This document shows, one piece after another, positions 9,188 to 14,458 of a stretch of 14,458 nt of DNA (positions within the stretch are counted from its first letter, which is position 1; the number at the start of each line of letters is the position of its first letter). A model generated the notes under the pieces. The model was given only the letters and a program-made list of their open reading frames with translations, had not been told where the DNA came from and searched no databases. The position numbers were made by a program, and so were the translations under genes. Source of the stretch: CAZOBJ01 sp964577825 (lineage in GTDB: Bacteria; Planctomycetota; SZUA-567; JAFGNG01); contig CAZOBJ010000082.1 in the NCBI GenBank assembly GCA_964577825.1, positions 1-14,458 on the forward strand, in the 5' to 3' direction.

Positions 9188-9526
9188 TCAGTCGGAGCGC
9201 CAGAATCGCCACCACGGCCCGCCGCGGGCCGGCTCGTTGGCCGGGGAGGTCGTGTCGAGCGCCCGCTCCTCGCGCGCCTGGGCAAGCTCCTCCGGGGTGA
9301 CGCCCTTGCGCGGCACGTCCTGGTCCGTGGCCGGATCGTACACGGTCATGCCGCACACATGGGTCTCGGGGCTGGCCACCCGCTCGCCGCACCGGTCGCA
9401 CCACCAGATGCGCTCGCCGCCCGCGCTGCGGCCGAGCACGCGGGTGATGCACCCGGCGGACGCGAGCACGAGCGCGAGCACGGCCAGGGCGAGCGCACCG
9501 TGCACAAGGGCCCTAGGTCCACGCAT
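9188..9526 (-). CDS. small lipoprotein with a zinc-knuckle motif
   Basis: This 112-residue protein has a strong lipoprotein signal: a basic start, a hydrophobic core (about 8-22) and lipobox ASAGC with C26 as the acylation site. The mature part begins with a short linker and then a CDRC pair (C43, C46) followed nine residues later by HVC (H56, C58). This CX2C-X9-HXC arrangement could bind zinc. The rest is a charged, probably helical stretch (TPEELAQAREE) and a tryptophan-rich end. I recognise no family. The ATG at 9526 has AAGGAG at ideal spacing, and the upstream extension of the frame lacks signal-peptide character. It leads the minus-strand run with the UroD-like, transglutaminase-like and M20 genes, and its promoter lies back to back with that of ychF. 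A metal-binding motif on an exported protein is unusual but could be structural. Confidence 0.78.
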   Translation of the reverse strand: MRGPRALVHGALALAVLALVLASAGCITRVLGRSAGGERIWWCDRCGERVASPETHVCGMTVYDPATDQDVPRKGVTPEELAQAREERALDTTSPANEPARGGPWWRFWRSD

Positions 9527-9584
9527 GGGGTCTCTCCTTGCCGGGGCGCGGGCCCTGGGGTCGACAGCCCGCGCCGACCGAGCC

Positions 9585-9614
9585 ATTGTAGGCGCGCCCG
9601 CCGCGGCAAGTCAA
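9585..9614 (-). promoter_or_regulatory. promoter of the lipoprotein-UroD-transglutaminase-M20 run
   Basis: On the minus strand TTGACT (9609-9614, five of six) and TACAAT (9585-9590, five of six) are separated by 18 bases. This is the best sigma-70-type match in the window. It lies about 60 bases ahead of the small lipoprotein ATG and faces away from ychF. Confidence 0.7.
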
Positions 9615-9633
9615 GGCAGGGCGCCCCCTTGAC
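9610..9633. repeat. 7-base inverted repeat spanning the divergent -35 boxes
   Basis: GTCAAGG (9610-9616) and CCTTGAC (9627-9633) are perfect inverted copies separated by ten bases. They contain the two opposed -35 boxes of the divergent promoters, so the symmetry may simply reflect back-to-back TTGAC boxes or may be a regulator site. Confidence 0.55.
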
Positions 9634-9657
9634 CCGCGCCCTAGCGGGGCGCACACT
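9629..9657 (+). promoter_or_regulatory. possible promoter of ychF
   Basis: TTGACC (9629-9634, five of six) is followed by a 17-base spacer and CACACT (9652-9657, three of six). The start would be about 27 bases ahead of the ychF ATG. The spacer itself contains a small palindrome, GCGCCC/GGGCGC (9636-9652). The -10 box is weak. Confidence 0.45.
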
Positions 9658-9690
9658 GGGCGGTGACGCGCGGGCCAAGGGAGACCGGCC

Positions 9691-10779
9691 ATGGGATTTC
9701 GCTGCGGCATCGTGGGCCTGCCCAACGCGGGCAAGTCCACCATCTTCAACGCGCTCACCGCGGCCGGCGCGCCGCAGGAGGCGTTCCCCTTCTGCACGGT
9801 GGAGCCCAACCGCCATGCGGTGGCCGTGCCCGACGAGCGCCTGGACGCGCTCGCGGCCCTGTACAAGCCGCAGAAGGTCGTGCCTACGACGCTCGAGATC
9901 GTGGACATCGCGGGCCTGGTGCAGGGCGCCAGCCGCGGCGAAGGCCTGGGCAACCAGTTCCTGGGCCACATCAAGGACGTGGACGCGGTCTTGCACGTGG
10001 TCCGCTGCTTCCGGGACGAGAACGTGGCCCACCCGCACGGCCGGGTGGACCCGGTCGAGGACGCGCAGGTCGTGGACCTCGAGCTCGTGCTGCGCGACGC
10101 GCAGACGGTGGCCAACAAGCGCGACCGGCTGCACAAGCGCGCGCACAGCGACAAGTCCGTGCGCGAGGAGCTCGCCGAGGTCGAGCGCGTGCTCGCCGAC
10201 CTGGAGGCGGGCGTGCCCGCGCGTCGGCAGGACCTCTCGGACGCCGCGCGCGGCGCGGTGGCCGACTGCATGCTGCTGACGGACAAGCCCGTCCTGTACG
10301 TCGCGAACGTCAGCGAAGACCAGGTCGGCGACGAGGCGGCCGTGGCGCCCGTGCGCGAGCTCGCCCGCGCGCAGGGCGCCGGGCTCGTGGTCGTGGCCGG
10401 CCGCGCCGAGGCCGAGGTCAGCGAGCTCGACCCCGGGGAGCGCGGCCCCTTCCTGGAGGCCCTGGGCCTGGGCGAGAGCTCGCTGGGGCGGCTCATCCGC
10501 GCGGGGTACGAGCTGTTGGGGTTGGTCACCATGTTCACCGTGCTCTCGAACGAAGTGCGCGCCTGGACCCTGCCCGCCCGGACCCCGGTGCCCCAGGCCG
10601 CGGGCCGGATCCACACGGACATGGAGCAGGGGTTCATCCGCGCGGAGGTGGTCCCGGTCCGGGAGCTCCTGGACCTGGGCGGCGAGGCCGCCGCGCGCGG
10701 CGCGGGCAAGATCCGCACCGAGGGCAAGGATTACCGCGTGCAGGACGGGGACGTGGTGCGCATCCGGTTTCGCGCCTAG
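9691..10779 (+). CDS. ychF: YchF/OLA1-family ribosome-associated ATPase
   Basis: At 362 residues this matches the usual YchF length of about 363. The Obg-type P-loop GLPNAGKS is at 9-16, the switch region PFCTVEPN at 33-40, and the G3 motif DIAGLVQGAS at 72-81. The nucleotide-base motif is NVSE instead of NKxD, the change that makes this family prefer ATP over GTP. H114, in the same place as the histidine studied in the E. coli protein, is present in FRDENVAHPHG. The C-terminal TGS domain is intact (EVRAWTL, AAGRIH, GFIRAEVV). It binds ribosomes and is tied to translation and stress responses. ATG at 9691 follows AAGGGAGA. It is transcribed divergently from the small lipoprotein gene and seems to form its own transcription unit, since a new promoter precedes thiC. 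Confidence 0.97.
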   Translation: MGFRCGIVGLPNAGKSTIFNALTAAGAPQEAFPFCTVEPNRHAVAVPDERLDALAALYKPQKVVPTTLEIVDIAGLVQGASRGEGLGNQFLGHIKDVDAVLHVVRCFRDENVAHPHGRVDPVEDAQVVDLELVLRDAQTVANKRDRLHKRAHSDKSVREELAEVERVLADLEAGVPARRQDLSDAARGAVADCMLLTDKPVLYVANVSEDQVGDEAAVAPVRELARAQGAGLVVVAGRAEAEVSELDPGERGPFLEALGLGESSLGRLIRAGYELLGLVTMFTVLSNEVRAWTLPARTPVPQAAGRIHTDMEQGFIRAEVVPVRELLDLGGEAAARGAGKIRTEGKDYRVQDGDVVRIRFRA

Positions 10780-10821
10780 GCTCGGCCACCCATCCTTCGC
10801 GCGCCTGTTCACAGAAACCGG

Positions 10822-10850
10822 GTGACGCGCGCCCGCGGCCGTGGTACAAT
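10822..10850 (+). promoter_or_regulatory. promoter of thiC-aldolase
   Basis: GTGACG (10822-10827, four of six) and TACAAT (10845-10850, five of six) are spaced by 17 bases, and TG at 10842-10843 gives an extended -10. Transcription would begin near 10857, about 74 bases before the chosen thiC start. That leader is too short for, and shows none of the conserved elements of, a TPP riboswitch. Confidence 0.62.
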
Positions 10851-10930
10851 ACCGGTCTGCGCGTGCGGGCCGCAGAGGCCCCCACCGACACAGAACCGTG
10901 CACATGCCGTCTGGTTCCAAGGAGCGACGG

Positions 10931-12205
10931 ATGTCCCTTATGCAACGCGCGCGCGCCGGGGAGGTCCCGGGCCGCGTGCGACAGACCGCTGCCGCGGAGA
11001 ACGTAGACGCGGATGCCCTGCGCGAGGGCCTGGCCCAGGGGACCGTGTGCCTGCCCTGGAGCCAAGGCCATGCGCTGGAGAAGCCCTGCGCCATCGGCGC
11101 GGGCCTGCGCGTGAAGGTGAACGCCAACCTGGGCACCTCGCGCGACTTGTGCGACGTAGAGGCCGAGCTCGACAAGCTGCGCACGGCCCTGGAGGTGGGC
11201 GCGGACACGGTCATGGACCTGTCCACGGGCGGGGACCTGCGGGCGGTGCGCGCGGCCGTGCGCGAGCACTGCCCCGTGCCCCTGGGCACGGTGCCCATCT
11301 ACGAACTCGTGAGCGCGCTCTTGGCCGAGGGCCGCGCGCCCCGCGAGATGACCGGGGACGACATGCTGGAGGTCGTGCGCCGCCACGCCGAGGACGGGGT
11401 GGACTTCGTGACCGTGCACTGCGGGGTGACCCGCCGCGGCGTGGAGCACCTGCTCAACCGCCGCCGCATCGGCGGGGTGGTCAGCCGCGGCGGCTCGATC
11501 CTGGCGAACTGGATGCGACTGCACGACCGGGAGAACCCGTACTACGAGCGGTTCGACGACCTGCTGGCCATCGCGCGCGAGCACGACCTGACCCTGAGCC
11601 TCGGCGACGGGCTGCGGCCCGGGGCCCTGGCCGACGCGGGCGACCGGGGGCAGATGGAGGAACTCTACGTCCTGGGCGAGCTGGTGCTGCGCGCGCGCGA
11701 GGCGGGCGTGCAGGCCATGGTCGAGGGGCCGGGGCACGTGCCCCTGTCCGACGTGCAGGCCCAGGTGCGCATGGAAAAGGTGGTCTGCCACAACGCGCCC
11801 TTCTACGTGCTCGGGCCGCTGGTGACCGACGTGGCCGCGGGCTACGACCACATCTCCGGCGCCATCGGCGGGGCGCTGGCGGCCTGGTCGGGCGCGGACT
11901 TCCTGTGTTACCTCACCCCGGCCGAGCACCTGCGCCTGCCCACGGTCGAGGACGTGCGCGCCGGGGTGGTGGCCACCCGCATCGCCGCGCACGCCGCGGA
12001 CCTGGCCCGGGGGCTGGCGCACGCGCGGGACTGGGACGACGCCATGAGCCGCGCGCGCAAGGCCCGCGACTGGGACGCCCAGGCGGCCCTGGCCATGGAC
12101 CCGCGCACGGCCCAGGCCCGGCGAAGCGAGGCCATGCCCGCGGACGGTTCGGTATGCAGCATGTGCAGCGAGATGTGCGCCCTGAAGGGCGACGACGGCC
12201 TGTAG
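10931..12205 (+). CDS. thiC: phosphomethylpyrimidine synthase ThiC, short form
   Basis: ThiC rearranges aminoimidazole ribotide into the hydroxymethylpyrimidine phosphate of thiamine, using an iron-sulphur cluster and S-adenosylmethionine. The 424 residues match the short form found in many anaerobes and archaea, without the long N-terminal extension of the E. coli enzyme. Visible landmarks are GLRVKVNANLGTS (58-70), GDGLRPG, EGPGHVP, CHNAPFYVLGPLVTD, AAGYDHI and CYLTPAEHL. The terminal cluster cysteines C409, C412 and C416 are spaced CX2CX3C, one residue tighter than the CX2CX4C of the E. coli type. The open frame begins at 10841, but the promoter overlaps that point and AAGGAG (10919-10924) sits six bases before the ATG at 10931, fixing the start. 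The class II aldolase gene follows after 18 bases. A benzimidazole-forming paralogue (BzaA/B/F type) is the main alternative; no cobalamin genes are nearby. Confidence 0.9.
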   Translation: MSLMQRARAGEVPGRVRQTAAAENVDADALREGLAQGTVCLPWSQGHALEKPCAIGAGLRVKVNANLGTSRDLCDVEAELDKLRTALEVGADTVMDLSTGGDLRAVRAAVREHCPVPLGTVPIYELVSALLAEGRAPREMTGDDMLEVVRRHAEDGVDFVTVHCGVTRRGVEHLLNRRRIGGVVSRGGSILANWMRLHDRENPYYERFDDLLAIAREHDLTLSLGDGLRPGALADAGDRGQMEELYVLGELVLRAREAGVQAMVEGPGHVPLSDVQAQVRMEKVVCHNAPFYVLGPLVTDVAAGYDHISGAIGGALAAWSGADFLCYLTPAEHLRLPTVEDVRAGVVATRIAAHAADLARGLAHARDWDDAMSRARKARDWDAQAALAMDPRTAQARRSEAMPADGSVCSMCSEMCALKGDDGL

Positions 12206-12223
12206 ACGAGGAAAGGACCCACC

Positions 12224-12940
12224 ATGCCCGACCTGCGGGAGAGGTATGCGCGCGACATCGAGGAACTCTCGGCCACGAGCCGCCGCACGGCAGAGCTCGG
12301 ATTCGTGTCCAGCCAGGGCGGCAACATCTCCGCGCGCATCGACGACAACGTGCTGGCCATCACGCCCACCAAAGTGCCCAAGTCCCGGGTCATGCCCGAC
12401 GACGTGGTTCTGATCGACGGTGCGGGCAAGGTGCTCTCCGCGCAGAACGGCCGCCGCCCCACGGGCGAGACCCCGCTGCACGTGCACCTGCTCGCCCAGC
12501 GCCCGGACATCAGCGGCCTCGTGCACGCGCACCCGCCCGTGTTGACCGGGTTCGCCATCGCCGGGTCCGAGTACATGGCCCGGCCCGTGCTGCCCGAGCC
12601 CACCATGGAGGTGGGGCCCATGGCGCTGTTGGACTATGCGGAGCCGCTCACCGACGCCCTGGCGCACACGTTCGACAAGGCCCTGCAACGCCACAACGCG
12701 TTCCTCATGCGCAACCACGGGGTGCTGGTCATGAGCCACGAGGGCCCCGCCCGCGCGCTCGAGCTTTTGGAGATGCTCGAAGCCCAGGGCGCGAGCATCG
12801 TCACCGCGCTCCAGCTGGGCGAAGTGCACGAGCTCTCTCGCCGGGACGTGGAGGACCTCAACAACACCATGCGCACCCGCGACTGTCCCTACCCGGGTGC
12901 GGCGGGCGTGGTCGATGACCTCGCGGACCTGTATTTTTGA
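12224..12940 (+). CDS. class II aldolase/adducin family protein
   Basis: The 238-residue protein is a zinc-dependent class II aldolase of the FucA/AraD fold. GGNIS (32-36) forms the phosphate-binding turn; E82 in TGETPLH is in place of the catalytic glutamate; H101 and H103 in HAHPP and H165 in RNHG are the three zinc histidines. Family members split or join dihydroxyacetone phosphate and small aldehydes (fuculose-1-phosphate, 5-deoxyribulose-1-phosphate and others) or epimerise ribulose-5-phosphate. The active site looks complete. The ATG at 12224 has a GAGGAAAGGA site and is 18 bases after thiC, with no promoter between, so the two are probably co-transcribed. A terminator hairpin follows 51 bases after the stop. 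Which sugar phosphate it uses cannot be read from sequence; a role in salvage of the 5'-deoxyadenosine made by ThiC is a hypothesis only. Confidence 0.9.
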   Translation: MPDLRERYARDIEELSATSRRTAELGFVSSQGGNISARIDDNVLAITPTKVPKSRVMPDDVVLIDGAGKVLSAQNGRRPTGETPLHVHLLAQRPDISGLVHAHPPVLTGFAIAGSEYMARPVLPEPTMEVGPMALLDYAEPLTDALAHTFDKALQRHNAFLMRNHGVLVMSHEGPARALELLEMLEAQGASIVTALQLGEVHELSRRDVEDLNNTMRTRDCPYPGAAGVVDDLADLYF

Positions 12941-12991
12941 GGCCGTGCACGAGATCGGCGCCCGCGGACCTCGACACGCAATCCCCTACAG

Positions 12992-13037
12992 TCGGCCCCG
13001 GGCGCCAACCGGGTCCGGGAAGGGGCCGATTTCCTTC
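12992..13037 (+). terminator. intrinsic terminator after the thiC-aldolase pair
   Basis: TCGGCCCC (12992-12999) and GGGGCCGA (13022-13029) are perfect inverted 8-mers, and their 22-base loop can fold further through CCGG pairs. A pyrimidine tract, TTTCCTTCTT, follows from 13030. The U-tract is interrupted by C, so termination may be partial. Confidence 0.6.
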
Positions 13038-13067
13038 TTGCCAGGACGGGGTGGTCTGGGGTAGAGT
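13038..13067 (+). promoter_or_regulatory. promoter of the DRE-TIM aldolase gene
   Basis: TTGCCA (13038-13043, five of six) and TAGAGT (13062-13067, four of six) are 18 bases apart. The -35 begins inside the pyrimidine tail of the preceding terminator. The predicted start near 13074 leaves a leader of about 39 bases to the GTG at 13113. Confidence 0.5.
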
Positions 13068-13112
13068 CAGGGACTTGCTTATCCGTAGCGCGCACCAGCA
13101 GGGAGACGGGCC

Positions 13113-14126
13113 GTGACCGACAACGAGCGCAACGACAAAGACAAGGACGAGGGCTTTCGGGCCAAGGAGTGGCTTATGTACCGCCCGGATATCAAGGTCC
13201 TCGACTGCACCATCCGCGACGGCGGCCTGATGAACGACCACGGGTTCGAGGACGACGTGGTCCGCCGCGTGTACCGGACCTGCGTCGAGGCGGGCGTGGA
13301 CTACATGGAGTTCGGGTACAAGGCGTCCAAGCGCCTGTTCAGCCGAGACGAGTACGGGGCGTGGAAGTTCTGCGACGAGGACGACATCCGACGCATCGTG
13401 GACGAGAATCCCACGGACCTGAAGCTCTCGGTCATGGCCGACGCGGAGCGCACCGACTACCACGAAGACATTCTGCCCAAGGACCAGAGCGTGCTGGACA
13501 TGATCCGCGTGGCCGCGTACATCCACCAGATTCCCACGGCGCTGGACATGATCAAGGACGCGCACGACAAGGGGTACGAGACGACCTTGAACCTCATGGC
13601 CGTGAGCGCCGTGCCAGAGAGCGAGCTCGACACCGCGGTGGAGGTGCTCGCTGAGTCGGAGGTGGGCACGATCTACCTGGTCGACAGCTTCGGGGCCCTG
13701 TACAGCGAGCAGGTGCGCGCGATCATCCAGAAGTACCTGGACGCCACCAAGCCCGTGGGCAAGCAGGTGGGCATGCACGCGCACAACAACCGGCAGCTCG
13801 CCTTCGCCAACACGATCGAGGCGCTTATCACGGGCGCGAGCATGCTCGACGGCAGCATCGCCGGCCTGGGCCGCGGCGCGGGCAACTGTCCCATGGAGCT
13901 GTTGCTCGGATTTCTGCACAATCCGAAGTTCCGCCTTCGGCCGGTCCTGGCGTGCATCCAGGAGGTGCTCGAACCCCTGCGCGAGGACCTGCGCTGGGGG
14001 TACGACCTGCCGTACATGATCACGGGGCAATTGAACCAGCACCCGCGTCCGGCCATGAAGTTCAATGCGGGCGAGGACCGCGAGGATATCCTCAGCTTCT
14101 ACGATTCCATGGTCGAGGAAGAGTAG
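13113..14126 (+). CDS. DRE-TIM (HMGL-like) metallolyase, aldolase family
   Basis: The product (337 residues from GTG 13113) is a TIM-barrel enzyme of the HMG-CoA lyase/4-hydroxy-2-oxovalerate aldolase superfamily. LDCTIRDGG (30-38, with R35 and metal ligand D36) opens the barrel, DSFGALY (192-198) is mid-barrel, GMHAHNN (221-227) supplies the two metal histidines H223 and H225, and GLGRGAGNCPME (252-263) is the conserved closing loop. Members condense or cleave 2-oxo acids through an enolate. It could be an oxovalerate-type aldolase, but no acetaldehyde dehydrogenase partner is present. Two starts are possible: GTG 13113 behind GGGAGA, or ATG 13176 behind a perfect AAGGAG (13164-13169) six bases away, which would drop a charged 21-residue leader and give 316 residues. 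It stands alone between a terminator and a convergent gene. The substrate is unknown. Confidence 0.88.
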   Translation: MTDNERNDKDKDEGFRAKEWLMYRPDIKVLDCTIRDGGLMNDHGFEDDVVRRVYRTCVEAGVDYMEFGYKASKRLFSRDEYGAWKFCDEDDIRRIVDENPTDLKLSVMADAERTDYHEDILPKDQSVLDMIRVAAYIHQIPTALDMIKDAHDKGYETTLNLMAVSAVPESELDTAVEVLAESEVGTIYLVDSFGALYSEQVRAIIQKYLDATKPVGKQVGMHAHNNRQLAFANTIEALITGASMLDGSIAGLGRGAGNCPMELLLGFLHNPKFRLRPVLACIQEVLEPLREDLRWGYDLPYMITGQLNQHPRPAMKFNAGEDREDILSFYDSMVEEE

Positions 14127-14146
14127 GCCACGGACGCAACGCGCGC

Positions 14147-14458
14147 CTACAGCCCCAACAGCCGCGCCGCGGTCCCGCCCATGATGGCCCGGCGCAGGTC
14201 CTCGGGCACGCGGTGCAGGTCGAACGCGCGCTCGATGTGCCCGAGCTGAACGCGCATCCTGTCCTCCACGATCGCGCCCTCCGCGCCCCACAGCATCTTG
14301 CGCAGGGCCTCGGTGTGCCAGGTCACGCCCTCGGGGATGCCCTGGGCGCAGGTGTCGAAGTACAGGTTCTCGCGCGCGATCATGACCGCCTGGGCGAGCT
14401 CGTGGTGCCAGGGGATGAGCCCGCCCATGTGCGCGCCCACGAACACGCCCTCGGGCAC
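14147..14458 (-). CDS. amidohydrolase-2 family protein, C-terminal part
   Basis: Only the last 103 residues are inside the window; the frame is open to the edge and the true start lies beyond it. GAHMGGL (8-14), ENLYFDTCAQ, a WGAEG turn and the ending GTAARLLGL match the C-terminal half of the amidohydrolase-2 (PF04909) TIM barrel, which contains metal-dependent hydrolases and decarboxylases. At the place where relatives usually have G-T-D with a metal-binding aspartate, this protein reads W-G-A-E-G, so the acidic ligand may be a glutamate or may be lost. It converges on the DRE-TIM aldolase gene with only 20 bases between the stops, and no terminator hairpin is evident there. The reaction cannot be named from a fragment. 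Confidence 0.75.
   Translation of the reverse strand: MPEGVFVGAHMGGLIPWHHELAQAVMIARENLYFDTCAQGIPEGVTWHTEALRKMLWGAEGAIVEDRMRVQLGHIERAFDLHRVPEDLRRAIMGGTAARLLGL

Noticed and set aside
10795..10832. Hairpin with GCGCG/CGCGC and TCAC/GTGA arms after ychF as a terminator
   Set aside because: The stem is broken by a five-base bulge, has no T-tract and overlaps the thiC -35 box.
9346..11298. 650-residue minus-strand frame opposite ychF, and a 731-residue frame at 10634-12829 opposite thiC and the aldolase
   Set aside because: Both are exact antisense shadows of confidently identified genes and have low-complexity His/Gly/Arg/Ala content.
12858..14291. 477-residue minus-strand frame opposite the DRE-TIM aldolase
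   Set aside because: It is antisense to a gene with full catalytic motifs and has no recognisable domain of its own.

Overview
The window reads as chromosome from a high-GC, Gram-negative-type bacterium. Two small proteins carry lipobox signal peptides, the ThiC is the short form without the long N-terminal extension, and a UroD-superfamily methyltransferase-like protein sits beside M20 and class II aldolase genes. This mix is common in uncultured, often anaerobic bacteria (Planctomycetota/Hydrogenedentota-like or similar phyla). The phylum is a guess; nothing here settles it.

Layout. (1) 1-1479: a lower-GC segment (two 60-base lines counted at 55% and 60% G+C; a line inside the next gene counts 67%) holding one gene, a Mrr-type restriction endonuclease with two HARE-HTH modules. 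The flanks 1-227 and 1254-1479 hold no gene or RNA that I can recognise. (2) 1480-5568, minus strand: a tightly spaced run, in transcription order TPR lipoprotein, 89-residue unknown, TMTC-like GT-C membrane glycosyltransferase, NtrC-type sigma-54 response regulator. Gaps are 10, 15 and 32 bases, and a good promoter lies at 5635-5662. (3) 5673-9526, minus strand: a second run of zinc-knuckle lipoprotein, UroD/methyltransferase-like enzyme, transglutaminase-like protein and AbgB-like M20 amidohydrolase, with gaps of 22, 16 and 45 bases and a near-consensus promoter at 9585-9614. (4) 9691-12940, plus strand: divergently transcribed ychF, then thiC and a class II aldolase 18 bases apart under their own promoter at 10822-10850. 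(5) 12992-13067: a terminator hairpin followed directly by a promoter for a DRE-TIM (HMGL-like) aldolase at 13113-14126. (6) 14147-14458, minus strand: the C-terminal end of an amidohydrolase-2 family protein, cut by the window edge and convergent with the aldolase.

How the genes may work together. Run 2 looks like an envelope-glycosylation or surface module with its own regulator; no histidine kinase is in view. Run 3 is an unusual combination that I cannot assign to a known pathway. ThiC makes the thiamine pyrimidine and releases 5'-deoxyadenosine, and the aldolase behind it belongs to the family that includes deoxy-sugar phosphate aldolases, so a salvage link is possible but unproven. No CRISPR array, tRNA, rRNA, complete mobile element or riboswitch was found. 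Many very long open frames antisense to these genes are artefacts of high GC.
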